Assembly: GCF_016086655.4 (NCBI RefSeq)
Contig: NC_052134.2
Coordinates: 8,928,001 to 8,992,000, forward strand
Length of the DNA stretch: 64,000 nucleotides
Direction of reading: 5' to 3'
Origin: Lepeophtheirus salmonis
Taxonomy: Eukaryota > Arthropoda > Copepoda > Siphonostomatoida > Caligidae
Part shown: positions 14,021 through 26,400 of the stretch, one piece after another
Layout of the letters: each line of letters begins with the position of its first letter
How positions within the stretch are numbered: position 1 is the stretch's first letter
Notes under the pieces: model-generated
Seen by the model: the letters and a program-made list of their open reading frames with translations, nothing else
Told to the model about the DNA's origin: nothing
The model's database searches: none
Position numbers and translations under genes: made by a program

Positions 14021-14234
14021 AAAGTGAATAGAGAAGTTCCCTCGGCATCAACTTAACTTTAGGATATCTTAAGCGATGAAGATCCAGTGTACTGTGGAGG
14101 TTCTTTTTTAGTGAGGATTCGATGATAAAAAAGGATTTTCATCAAAGACAAAAACAATAGATCTCAAAATTCCATACTGAGTTCTTACCATTAACAATAT
14201 TGAAGTATTGCAGATTGTTTATCACTATAAAGCA

Positions 14235-14734
14235 CTGAATAGCATCAAATCTGCCACCGAGGCTCCTATCCACGATTCGCAATTGATTAAAAACATGCTT
14301 CACTATCAACATATTGATAATGAACTCGCAACCTCTGTTCTGAAGAAAATGAGAAAATACAGTTGGAATCTGACCCAAGAATGAGTACAAATCACCTTAT
14401 TCAGTCCACATGAAAGCATGCCAACGTCTATAAAACAAAAGCTGGCAATCAAGCTATCAAAAACCGACAGCTGGAGTGTTATTTAAAAGGCACGCCAGTT
14501 TTTTCAGTCATCACTCAAGCTACATCTCTCACAGACTTTTTAGGACCTAAGTCACATTTCCTTTTGACTCTCTCTGATTGAAAAGTAACTGGCTTATTAC
14601 ACTGGTTGATACCTGGAAAATAATGAAAAATATAGATATATATGGGAGTTTGTAAAGTCAGTAAAAGTGACCAAGGATGTTGTTGAACGAGGTGGAAAAC
14701 ATATTAGTGACTTTGCACAAACCAAGATCAGATA
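14235..14734 (+). pseudogene. C-terminal fragment of a transposase-like protein
   Basis: Inside the 13,661-15,345 element. A frame at about 14,255-14,384 reads ELATSVLKKMRKYSWNLTQE and then stops. Later pieces include WLITLVDTW at about 14,590 and VVERGGKHISDFAQTKIR ending at TAA, 14,732-14,734. In the family I remember, the C-terminus has a block like H-L-W-YLSEE, then FVGP.S, then V-N-D-AERG-K-L--DF; the order and spacing fit. This is the same family as the relics at 4,190-5,700 and 42,850-43,600. Several stops and frameshifts; not functional. An ORF on - at 14,142-14,390 is a shadow. Confidence 0.5.
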
Positions 14735-14967
14735 AACTGTTTACTGTAAGTTGTGGAGTATCCCAGAAATCAATATATTAGTTTTAAGAAATCCAATTTA
14801 CATTGTTAAGAATAAATATATTTCTAGTATATTATACTGTATTGTTTTTAGTATAGAGATATTTGCTTTGTTTAAGGAAAAAAGGTATTTTTTCAAACTT
14901 TATTCTATTGTATTCCATTTTTGTATGTATACATATAAGTCAAATAATAATAATATAGGAAAATAAC

Positions 14968-15345
14968 TAAAACGAGAGGGGAAAAAATGAAAAAATATTT
15001 AAAGAACAAGCATTTTTTAATATCTGGGTAAAATTTACTCATGGCACAAATAAAGGATTAATAACATAATTATACAAATTGAAGCGCATTTTATTGGCTT
15101 TGATTTGATACACATATCAATGATATAAAATAAGCAATTGCGAAGATATAGTGTAATGAATACAAACAATCAGGTTTTTGTCCTTTTTTTTAGAGACACC
15201 AACAATAAATTTTCAAGGCCCATGCGGTAGGCAAAGCCACAGTAAAAAAATACAAATGACTGGTATATTTATTTTTATAGACCTTGGAGAACGGGAAAAA
15301 GTCAAATATTAAAAAGTTTGAAAAATAGTTAAAATTTGAACAAGT
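14968..15345 (-). repeat. Right terminal inverted repeat of the 13.6-kb element
   Basis: Reverse-complement partner of 13,661-14,020. Slightly longer because of small insertions. Outer end near 15,345, after which left-arm sequence shared with the right arm resumes. Confidence 0.8.
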
Positions 15346-15989
15346 ATCCTACACATGCATTTAAATTTGTTGAAAAGGAATATTTTACGAGTTCTTGAAA
15401 CTGACACATTATACTAAATACATAGATTCTCATAATTTATGAACGTTTTGTTCCAATGCTTTAACGGTATTTGTAATGTCAATTCAAGTGTAACATACAT
15501 GATATGCAGATCAAATCTTATCATAACTTGCTATTTTATCTTCATTGTATCCATATATCAAATATTTCCACATTGTTTTATCTTTTTCTCTAAATAGTAT
15601 GAGAAGTATATACTGAAATTCTTGGCACTAAATTTCTCATTACTCATCGATTTAAATTTCAATTTGGCGCACTATTGAATACTAACGAACATATCTTAAA
15701 TTAATTAAATACGGTTTTAATTCATAACTTTTTTTTTTACTTTTTCTGAGTTAGTCCGCCTAAAAATTTGAAACTTCTACAAAAAGAGCCAGTTTCTTAC
15801 CTTAAAAGTTATAAACTAAGTGGCGAAACGAAAGCCAAGGGATCAATATTTTGCTAAATATAGTTGGATTTATTTCGATAATAAATTACTCGATTAGTTT
15901 TTGATGTCTAAGGTAGTCGAGTATACTTGAATAATACTGTATAACTTACTATACAACTTCCATTAATTTACCCTTTTAACTTAATAAAC

Positions 15990-16205
15990 AGGAATAATTC
16001 TGAGAAGGGAAGGAAATGTTACATACTTCGTAGGTGAAAATGACAGAAAATGATAAAGGAACGTCATCTGTGATATTATAAAAAGTCACATCTTGTGTAG
16101 GGCAAATATACTAATAAGAAAAATGAATCTTCTAAAGGAAACAGCGCATATTGCCACCCTGTTTTATAGCATTGTCTGTCAGTAACAAAATCCTACGGAT
16201 GTACA
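15990..16205 (+). promoter_or_regulatory. Conserved TATA-containing block, candidate promoter of left TauE/SafE gene
   Basis: Holds TATAAAAAG at 16,077-16,085, followed by about 110 bases that match the right arm at about 36,875-37,080 better than the surrounding noncoding DNA does (near 88% by eye). It lies about 1 kb upstream of the first visible exon, on the same strand. This is what a core promoter plus first, largely untranslated exon would look like. An ATG at 16,122 opens a frame of about 20 codons, but in the right arm that ATG is AGG, so it is probably not the start. Role is inferred from position and conservation only. Confidence 0.4.
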
Positions 16206-17134
16206 TATATAACTTATTTCAATTTATGTTAACTAGTAGTAGTTTGCCAGGAAAAAAAATAACATTTCATTATAGATGTTCATTGTCTAGCAATTTTTAA
16301 AAAGAAATATGATGTTCGAGATGTTATGAAACAAATCATAGTATATTTTGTTATTAAAAAGTTTAATTTATCAAAAATCTTAAACCGTGCTAAATTGATT
16401 CATATTTTTTTGCTAAAGACTTGGATTGATTAATGTTGATTAAAAATTACTAGTTTATTGCAATAACCTGATTATATGCAAAATTGAACATAATTGTACC
16501 ATGATTAGGGTTTTTGTGGCGTCCAGATTGTAAATTATTGACATGTATTTGAACATTGTACGGTTTATAAGTTTTATGGAAGAAATATGATATAAAAGGT
16601 TTTGTTCTAACATAAATGTTCTATATCTTTAATAAATAAATAAAAATACCATTTTTTCTTTAAGATTTTTTTGATTTTAAATGTTTATGGTTTGTTCATT
16701 ATTGAAATACCTGTATCAATAACTTTTTATCTTTTGATCTCAATTTGTTCTATTTGAACTAAAGGATCTCAAATTTCTAAGCTTATAAATAACCTTGTGT
16801 AATTTGTGACCAAACCTATATAATTTATGTTCTATGGTTCCAAATCAGTAAATAAATGAAGGAAAGAACAAAATAAAATTAAAGTCTATTTGATATAAAA
16901 ATTAAAAAAAGTACTAGTTAGTTTTCGTATTCCACAAAGAAAACGATGAAAATACATGAAAAGCTTATACAAAAGTAAATTCGTGGTAAGTGTACCTAAA
17001 CCGTCAACAAAATAATGTATTTGAATTCGCTCGAGACTCTAATGGGTTAAAATGGTGTACATAGTCAATGATAATATATAAAGCCGTTTTTTTTGTTGCT
17101 TTTTGACTCTTATATATGTTTTTTTTTTCTGAAG

Positions 17135-18833
17135 GAAGTCCCAGCTTTAGCACCTTCTCGGGATGTGGAACTTAGCTTCTCTACTCCGAAAAAGAAAAAT
17201 CCAAAGAGCTTTATCAAGAAGTACTTTTTTGAAGGTAAAACATCTCATTTTGCTTTATTTAGATAAAGGATTATCATGAACACACAATTTCTGGAAAAGT
17301 AACCATTTCGAAAGTTACCTTTTGAAAAATCATATCGGTAAAAAACTTTTACTTTATACAGAAACCTTTTGGTCAAACCCAGAGTGCTAATCGATGACTC
17401 ATAGGTTAATATTATTTTTTCAATAGTTAACTTTTGAGAACTTTTTGAAATTTTGTGTTCTCGACACCTCTTAATCTAGGTACGTCATTACCTAACCCTA
17501 TTTCTATTTTAAAGGTCAAAAGCTCAACCAGGAACATGAAAAAGCCATTTCAAATTTGCCCTCCAACGCCTCCATCAAAGATATCATTCTCATTAAGTAC
17601 CGTAAACTAGTTGGAGTGCTTATACCTTTAACATTCTTTCAAGTAATTTGGTGGACTCTTGCTGTTCGTCATGATTATTTTCAATACTTTCCTGATAAGT
17701 ACATCATGAGCATTACTATGATTTTTGGAGCTATCATTGCAGGTATTATTATAACATGAATAATTGTCATATAATCAAAAGACAAAAAAAGTTAAAATCA
17801 TTCCGGAACTTCACAAAGTAAAATGTCACTGAATTTATATGAACTATTATTTAAAGTTCAATCTGTTTCCTATTTAAAAAGGAATTTTAACATTTTAGGA
17901 ATGACGTCAGAGGGAGGAGGAGCTGTAGCTTTTCCGGTCATGACTTTAGTACTCCACATATCTCCAGCTATAGCTAGAGACTTTTCTCTCATGATTCAAG
18001 CAACTGGAATGACTGCAGCGGCATTTACAATTTTCTTCATGAAGATTCAATTAGAATATCACTCAATTACTATATGCAGCTTAGGTGCTTTATTTGGAAT
18101 GATAACAGGGCTTGAGGTCATTGATGGCATGTTGGATGGTCCAACTAAGAAACTTGGCTTTGTTTGTATTTGGTTCAGCTTTGCCTTTGCCTTATTTTTG
18201 TTAAACCGTCAGCACAAAAGGAAAACATATGACTCCATTCATGGATTTGGACTATGGCATGGAATGGTTCTCTTTGTCGTGGGTTTCTTGGGGGGTATAT
18301 TCAGTGCCATATCTGGAAGTGGTGTTGATATTTGTTCCTTTTCTATTCTGACACTTCTTTTCCGTGTGAGTGAAAAAGTAGCAACCCCTACATCAATAGT
18401 ACTTATGGCCATCAATACCTGCGTTGGATTCTTCTGGAGAGAGTTAATGAGTAAAGATGGAATTGATACAGAGGCTTGGGAATACTTTGCAGTGTGTGTA
18501 CCAATTGTGGTTGTTTGTGCCCCATTTGGTTCATTTTTATCATCTCACTTTCATAGACAAGTCTTGGCTTTTTTGATTTATATTTTGGATACAATTGCTT
18601 TGGTAAGATTTTCATTATTTTTGTCATTATTATTAAATATTTGCTTTACTTATGTTTAATAGATTACTGCTTTCATTGTCATTCCCATCACATGGCAAAG
18701 AGGGGTTCTGTCTGTATGTTTGGTTTTTGGGGGATTCATATTCTTCTTTATCTTATCATTCCTTGGAGCAAAGTTTCTTGAAAGAGAAGAAAGAAAGCAA
18801 AATCGAGACAGTGACATCACTTTGAACGCATAA
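17135..18833 (+). CDS. TauE/SafE-family membrane transporter, left copy, 5' incomplete
   Basis: Multi-pass membrane protein of the TauE/SafE (DUF81) family, whose bacterial members export sulfite or sulfoacetate; the substrate here is unknown. Four exons: 17,135-17,234, 17,515-17,742, 17,899-18,602 and 18,663-18,833 (TAA). All introns are GT/AG and the phases agree, giving 1,203 bases, 400 codons plus stop. The first exon encodes a charged cytosol-like segment rich in Lys. The second encodes two membrane segments. The third carries the family signature TSEGGGAVAFP, the second-repeat motif SAISGSGVD and about six hydrophobic spans. The fourth ends in a hydrophobic helix and a charged tail (EREERK). 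Exon 1 begins at an acceptor and has no start codon, so at least one upstream exon is missing; I could not place it. Frame is open throughout, unlike the right-arm copy. Confidence 0.85.
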
Positions 18834-21309
18834 GACTTTTTTTTTTAACCCTAAGATATTTATAGGCCCATATATTGAAATGTAAAAACTACAAGCATTT
18901 TTTTTTTTTGCAAAATTGACAGTATATTTTGTAATTAATTTCAAACACGTTCATCAGTGTCATCGATATACGAAAATTTAGTCACATAATTATTTATTAA
19001 AAATCGTATAAATATTTTATAATTTTTTTTAGACTAACAAACGGTTAATTTTTTTATTGGTAGAATATTAATGAGAATAATGAGAAAATTTAAATAAAAC
19101 AGTCCTTATTTATGGAATAGTTTTAGTTAATTTGAATTTTGATGACATATTATATATAGTTCGACCCTAAAAATATATTCATACCTTAAAATATTTATTG
19201 CACGATTATTTTAAATCAAATCCCTTTTTTATTTTGAAACTACTCTGCTCCACAAAACGCCACTATTTTGACCAACTAGGGAGGGCGAGGAAAGAAAAAA
19301 AGTGTATTCTCTAGGTATAAAGTATTCCTAAGATAGTGTAACGCGATGATAGGGCATTAAAAATTGAGAAAACAATTTTAATTTATAGATTAATTAACCA
19401 ATTGATAAAATTAAAACATACATAGCTTCTGTAAATTATTCAATAATGAAATTTTTTTATCCGATGATATTATTAGTTTATAAAACTGTTCATATTATTT
19501 CTTATTATTCTCTTTCAACTTTAGTTTAACAAAATGTGTGTACAATAAATCACTTCTATATATTTTATTATATATACATCAATATTGTCTTTGTTTAAAA
19601 ATTTATTTCAGATCTTCTTATTTTTTAACATTCAGAAGGCAGAAAAATGTTCATATCTAAAGATTAAATACTAAAAATTTATATTTTATTTATTTTCATA
19701 TTGGGTATGTTTAAATTTAATCCAGGATTATTTCGTTTTTCCAATATTTTTTTTTTCATAGTGTCAAATATAGACCAAACATTGAAATGTACAAATGATT
19801 GATTTTAAGATTTTAAAATGTTACAATAAATTCTTAGTTTATAATTAATCAATTTGGTTATAAATGAAAATTTAATCCTAAAAGAAATTAATGCAGAATA
19901 GAATTCTTTAAACGGTAAAAAATAATTAAGTTATTATTTTCTCTAGAAGATGCAAGTTTTCTTTTTCGGTACGCACATTTTTTTTCTAAATTACAAACGA
20001 TACGTTATAATCATAATTGCGATATTTCTTAGGAGAGTGGAATAAGAGAAAAGCTCGCAGTGATTAAATTAATATCGATTTGGGAAATGTTGTGTACATC
20101 ATCAATAACTATGATTAAAACTGTTTTAGAGAGGATAAACATACGATAAAATAAATGCAAAGTATGTAATTCATTATAATTATAAAAAATTGACACGTTA
20201 TTTAAATGTAATATATGTTAGTAATATTAATCAATAATGATTATCCATATCTAGTACCATTAGTTTATTTATTACCTGATATTACACATCTGTTACTTTT
20301 TGCAGAAATTTGTACATTTTTAGATCATCTTTAATATATCCTAAATATTCCATTCCTTATTTTCTGAGAAGTTCGTTTCTTATCTGAAAAATTTATTATA
20401 TTTTAGGGAAATATCACTTTGGACTATTATGAACGCATAAAACATGTCTTACCTGAATTTAAAAATTAAAGAAACCGAAAATGAACGTGGTAATCCTGAC
20501 AATTTAAATAATGTTTGCAAGGAAAGCAGATTAGATCTAAGACGTTTCATTAGATCAGCTACAAGTTATTGTAAGAGAAAAGGGCATATTATATTAAAAG
20601 GACATTATATCTATTTAACAGTGTACTTTTTTGAATTTTGATTTTCCCGCATTTTCCCCATTCTTTAAGATTGGAGAAGATCAAAAATCTTTTTTCTGGG
20701 CGTAAAAATGTCTTCATACTCTGCCTTATGGCCTGATGGACTATCCTAAATACCATATTTCATTATTTTAGGTAGTTTTTAACAAAAGTATTAATAAAAT
20801 ACGTAGTTGATTTTCAAAACAGACATAAAACTACAGTTAAATTTTTTAAAATAATATTATTTAACTATCTAAATATCAAAATTGACCAAGACAATAAAAG
20901 ACACCCTTTTAGAAAAAATTATTATTTTTTTTAAAAATATTTCATACTTTCATCAAGTTCTTATAATATGATAACTTTTCAAAAACCTTTGGAAACTCAG
21001 ATTGATATACCTTACTCACTCTTCAATATATTTGATAAAACTTTTATTAATAAAAATGTAAAAAGCGTATTTGATAGCACATTAACAGCCGTTGTTCTTA
21101 CTACTTTAAGTCCTCGCGATACTGACGTAGAAAATTTCTTTGTAAGCCTGAATATCATCATTCTTTGGCAATTTATCTTCATATGCTACAATAAACTAGG
21201 ATATCAAAATGTTGTGAGATTTTCACAGATCCAACACTTTATTATAAATGAAACTTAAAACTTAGAACAAAAATCCTTGGAGATTCATATTTTAAATAGA
21301 TCTATTTCA

Positions 21310-21620
21310 AAATTTCACATGATATATTTTTCTTTAATATAGGCTATAATATTCCTCATTACTATGTATTGTGAATAAATTGTAATGGTCTAAAGAAGAG
21401 TGTCATTTTTTATCATTTTTCAGCATAAAAATGGAAATATGTCGAGTTCAGAACACGATGCAAAATCAATAAAAACTCTGTTTAACCTCAAAAACACTTT
21501 AACATAAGTTTTATTACTACTACTTTTAATTTGGTAATTATTTTAATGATAAAAAAGACCATGAACGATAATAGTCCCAAATTACCGTAAACCCAGATAT
21601 ATATGACTGGGAGAAAAACA
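21310..21620 (+). repeat. Dispersed repeat, copy A (partner at 56,845-57,140)
   Basis: Matches 56,845-57,140 in the same orientation. Shared blocks include 'aaaaatggaaatat', 'tcgagttcagaac', 'atcaataaaaa' and 'aatgataaaaaa' in order, at about 75% identity by eye. Noncoding; class unknown. Confidence 0.55.
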
Positions 21621-21640
21621 TGAGATTATTTGTTTTTGTT

Positions 21641-21763
21641 TTGGACTTCATAGATAAATCAATTATTGTCTTCAATTCAATTGTAACAAATCTCCCCCTC
21701 CTTTTTGGACTTCATAGATAAATTCAATTATTGTCTTCAATTCAATTGTAACAAATCTCCCCC
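21641..21763 (+). repeat. Tandem duplication, 64-bp period, two units
   Basis: Unit 1 runs 21,641-21,698 and unit 2 runs 21,705-21,763. Both start 'ttggacttcatagataaa' and end in a run of C after 'acaaatct'. They differ by one inserted T and by the length of the C run, so the duplication is recent compared with nearby repeats. Confidence 0.9.
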
Positions 21764-23399
21764 CTAATTGTTCCCCTGTGTAGTATTATGAAAATGAAAG
21801 ACCGGAAAATTACAAATTGATACATAAAAAAACACATTTTAGTCTAAACTTAATGCCCTGGAGTTAGTTATCATATCTACTATAAATATACAAACGAAAC
21901 AAAAATTTTCTTAGTAGATTTTTATAAAAACAAAGTTTTACAAAAATTTATTTCATATAATAAGCAAATAGTAATATACTACAGATTCAACTTTGTACAT
22001 TATTTAAAGCAATATATTTAATTAAATTCAGTAAACTTTGGTAAAAATTGGTAAATATACTAATCCTAAAGGAGGGTATTAAAATAAATAAAGAATTACA
22101 TATAACCAAGTTTAATATTCATGAGCATATTTAAAAAATGGTAATAAAATTTTGATTCAGGGAATAAGAAGCATTTATAAATCTCTGGGGGTGTTATATT
22201 CTAATTCCCTAACTGTAGGCTATCAACGCTTCATAGACACTCTGGTACATGGAGCTGAAAAAAGTAGTCTACGTTCATTGCAATGCCCCAAGATAGTTAC
22301 ATTTCGAAGATCAGATAAATCCATCTATCTGTTTAGGAATATATACGTAACAGGCAGAAGTCGACAAATAAATAATGATACGATTTTTATGTGTAATCTA
22401 GCTAGCATTACTCTATGTTCCCGAGCAGTGTCCCAAGAGACTCACATACAAAATATAAGCTCCATTCATATAGTTGCTGCTTTTTGAGGGGAAGGGAATC
22501 CACAGGCAAGGGACACACATACGTCGATAATATTGATGAACATGTCTCGAACTCCTATTATTTTGTGTTTAAATATATATCGTAAAATCAGTTTTGTAAT
22601 GATATTAAATGGATCAAAATATAGCACTTAGACATATTAAATTCTGAAGTAGGAAGAACTACACAATATCGTGAGCGAAACAAAAATGTTCAATTACTTC
22701 GACAGGTAGGTAGATACTTATATTATATATCTCAGAAAACTATATAAATATATATGGATAATATTGTGAGATAAGTCTAAAACAACTATATTATTCAATA
22801 TTGAATATATACTTACTAATATTAAAAAACCAACCCAATAATATAATAACTATGGCAAGAAAAGATTTATATATCCTTGAATTAGGTCTGAATCAATTAG
22901 GTTTGGTAATATTTTTACAGTTGGGTACGTTTTTAACCTCGGTGCAGTAGGTGTGTATTAAATCACATATTAAATATTTTCTATTATAAATTATGGTTAT
23001 TATGATTATTTTTTGTTTAATTAATAGAATTTTATAGTGATGTTATATATTAATTCATAATTTATTTATTTGTTTAAAAGAAAAAGAATAATGATTTACA
23101 AAATGATAAAATATATCCCACTTGACGAAAACCTAGGGATGGTGGATTTTGATAAATTTTTAATGTTTCCAAGTTAGCTTCACGATATCTTGCAACTACA
23201 GGTACATATTATGTACCTAGTGAAAGATTGTGACTTTAAAAAAAGACAGAATCATCTTTTGTAAAAAAATATATCAATCTTTTTTTTTTTTAGAAATTAA
23301 GTATATTTAAAGATATTTTATTTGTACAGAAAAAAATTATTAAAGAGTAAAGTATCAATTTTTTTACATTTATTCAATTAATATTTGTTTTTTAATAAT

Positions 23400-23480
23400 A
23401 TGCCATTCCGAACCACGTACTGTAAAGGGCGTACCGCGGTTTTATACCAAATTTTGGGCTTAGAATACCGTCCCAGCCCT
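23400..23480 (-). repeat. Possible hAT-type transposon terminus
   Basis: On the minus strand this starts 'caagggctgggacggtat' at about 23,480 and is unusually GC-rich for the area. Many hAT elements start CAG..(C/G)TGGGACGGTA, so this could be one end of a short non-autonomous copy. I did not find the opposite end. Confidence 0.25.
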
Positions 23481-26400
23481 TGTATGAATGCATAGTATAT
23501 GCTTTATTTATATACTATAACACAATGTAACTGCATATATTCATAATATATCATACATAAATGAGTAAATATAAAATAAAATAGTTATGCACATTAGGGC
23601 AGCATTTCCTTCAAAAATTTTAAAATTTGGATCAAGTCCAGTTCAGAAAAGTTACCATGCATGAACTAAATAATATATTCAAAGTTTTATACTTCTATGG
23701 CAGTGAAGATCATTGTCATTTTTAGGTCGTATGTCTCATCAGACTTCGTAAAAAAATAAAATAATTTATTTTGCAGAAGATTATTTTGATTAAATATATT
23801 ATGTCTTATTGTTTCATCAGATGACTTAAAAAAACTAAATTTATACTTTTGTGGTTTACAAAAAGTATATCATGTACATGAAATGCATTGTGCTAAAAAT
23901 AAAGAATAATGTTTTATTTATTCTTAAATGACTAAATAAAGAACGTTTTACTTTTTCATACTTTGATTGATATATGCAACCTAAAAATGTCATGGTAGAA
24001 CAATGACATTTTTCAAATTTTTTACTAAATGACGGCTAACCTAAATTCAATTGAGTCTCCTTCAAAACCGGAAGAGCAGAATCAGATCATTGTAAAATTG
24101 CAGATTTTGGCTGATTGTATTTTTTTCTCGAGGCCATATAATGACTGTGATAAGTAATTCAATGATACAATCCCTGGCCTTTTCAATTTCTCGTCACTAA
24201 CCATTCTAAAGCAATATGTAAAATTATATGTAAAGGTTGAATAAGAAAAATTCTATAAATGTATTGTACTCTTTGCACTTTCACGAAGGAAAAAGGAGCT
24301 ACCTCGGAAACCAAAGCTATTAATTTTTCTCTGTTCAACTCAAAATCCCTTATTGCGAGCAGGCTCACGTCATATAAACCTATTGTAGTGGAAGAAGTGA
24401 GAAATCTATTTTTTTTTCATCCATAAGATATGAATCTTTATCGCTAAAAATTCCAAACTTTAAGTATCTTTTATCTATGGCTTCCAGCAAGGGAAACATT
24501 TTTTACAGTTTATAAAGAATTTTAAGGCAAATTTTGGCAAAATATATTTTTTTAATCATTTTAGTTTTATGTTTTGCTTTAAATTTAGAGTTTTTAGTTT
24601 ATATTATGAATTTGTATGGCTTATATATTTATAGTAGATATGATATTCCTTCGGGGCACTAAGTTTAAAATAAAATGTTTTAATATGTGTTAATACGTAA
24701 ATCCCCAGACTTTATTTTTATTTTTTAATTATATTTTATGATATATTTAAATTATCATCACAGAACTTATTATAGAAAATCCAAAAAAGTGAAAACAAAC
24801 CCTTTTAATGAAATTAAATCCTTGAATGTAGAAATACAATTTTTTGTAATGTAAACGACAATTTCTTTTACCTTTTAAATGGGCATTTCTTAGAATTTTA
24901 TTTATATTATATGTAAATATTCTGTGCTTCAATATATCTATTTTGACTTGATGAAAGGGTACTTTACTTTATTAAATATATAGATTCTTATGGATATTAA
25001 TTAGTATATTTACAAATTTGATTATGACAAACTAAGTATAATACGCTGGGATTAGTGTGTGCTAAAAATGATTTATTTTTTCCATGTTATATACAAAATA
25101 AAGCGTATCACGGGAATGATGAACGCCTCCAAAACAGACTAAAATAAATCAACAGTTGTTTTAATCCAGATTATTATACACAAAATTATAAAGAATAAAA
25201 AATTACATATTAGCGGAATTTACTTCTTTTTATAACTGATTTTTATCTTGTTTTGTTTATTTCCTTAAAAAATGAAGAAGCGCACAACCTTTATCGTGCC
25301 TATATAATTGGTAGATTAAGAATATATTATACTTTCTATAATCCTGTTATATTTAGATAGAGCTTTGATATGTTTGACAAAAAAAAAGTTAGGATTATGT
25401 TATTTTTTTATACTCCATTCAGAAACCTTTCCGTAGAAAAAGGAGGCACACGCTAATTGTCTTGAGCAAGTTCATTTTAATTTCTCGGTCTTTCCTAGAG
25501 AAGGAAATATACATTATGTGTATAAACTTCAAAGACGATTCCTAGGTCCGATCGAGTAAATGAAATATTACATACATTATAATTGTTCTTTCAAAAACAA
25601 ATCCTTTTAAAGCAAAGATTTCTATTTACATGTGCTAACTTTTGAGAAGCTTAACCTCGTCAGAGCTCATTTTTGCTACCTTTGAGACCCCTAAATACCC
25701 AATACTTATAGTTACATCCAGATATAATGTTAAAAATCTCAGTTCCTGATATTTTTCTATTTTAAATCGACCTGAATATAGTGACAAAAACTCAGGAATG
25801 AAAAAAATTACGTAATTTTGTTAATAAATAATTTTTTTTGGAATATTTATAAAAAAATGATTTCAATTTACATAAACAGTTAATATATTTATAGTTTATA
25901 TTAATCTTCGACCTCCTCCTCTTTGTTGTTTTTGCTCATTTCTTCTTTGTCTTCCTCCAAGATATGCTAATTGTTAAACATACCTTCTCTATCGAAGCCA
26001 TTGTCATATCAAACCAAATTAACCCAATTTTTGTCCGTATGCCCTTACCAACATTGTTCATTTCTAATTTTTCAAATATGTCACTATGATTCTAGCGTTC
26101 AAGGATGAGTCGTCCCTTTTCCATGCGTTGGCAATCTTAATCTCCTCACATATTATATTATATTATATCTATCTATAATTCTTGGTAATGTAACATAGTT
26201 ATGTGAGAGAGAAAAAAACCTGATAATTTCAGTATTCAGTATAAGAAAATCTGAATACCATTGCAATTTCAAAAATTGGTTAATTCGGAATCACCTATAC
26301 TGATTTGTAATGGCATTCTTGTAGGGATGTAGTATATCTTAATGAATAAGTTAATATTTAATGATTATAGTTAATAAGATGGTTAGGTTGCGTTAAATAT

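Larger units (their letters stand above)
13661..15345 (+). mobile_element. 1.7-kb DNA transposon with long terminal inverted repeats
   Basis: Terminal inverted repeats of about 360 bases: 13,661-14,020 and 14,968-15,345, roughly 80% alike, with outer ends near 'cctgttca' and 'tgaacaag'. The right arm of the inverted duplication has the uninterrupted site at about 37,690-37,720, where sequence matching 13,600-13,655 joins directly to sequence matching 15,355 onward. That empty site fixes the element as a real insertion, made after the duplication or lost cleanly on the right. The interior carries a broken C-terminal piece of a transposase-like protein (14,235-14,734). Likely non-autonomous now. 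I see no convincing target-site duplication. Confidence 0.75.
1..20260 (+). repeat. Left arm of a large inverted duplication
   Basis: Reading this segment forward gives the same order of sequence as reading about 47,850 to 31,430 on the minus strand. Anchors I matched by eye include 180 with 47,650; 2,790 with 45,020; 3,790 with 44,020; 5,650 with 42,880; 10,100 with 42,490; 11,500 with 41,650; 13,440 with 37,930; 16,080 with 36,985; the TauE/SafE exons; 19,290 with 33,580; and 20,165 with 31,553. Noncoding identity looks like 70-85% with many indels, so this is an old duplication, not allelic copies. The arm continues past the left window edge. Left-only insertions are listed separately. The noncoding stretches 260-4,190, 10,046-12,040 and 18,834-20,260 hold only arm sequence and simple A/T runs that I can identify. 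Confidence 0.9.

Noticed and set aside
16122..16185. Short ORF just after the candidate TATA box as the first TauE/SafE exon
   Set aside because: The right arm has AGG in place of ATG and the left frame meets a stop soon after, so it is unlikely to be the real start.
17823..17898. Upstream Met of the 278-codon open frame as the TauE/SafE start
   Set aside because: The bases before 17,899 are intron: an acceptor precedes GMTSEGG, and this stretch is not conserved in the right arm.
20968..22487. ORFs of 96 and 111 codons in the spacer as genes
   Set aside because: No motif, no homology that I can recall, no splice or promoter context, and lengths possible by chance.
24183..24368. Minus-strand 61-codon ORF with LNREKLIALVSEVAPFSF
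   Set aside because: Looks protein-like but matches nothing that I can name and has no supporting context.
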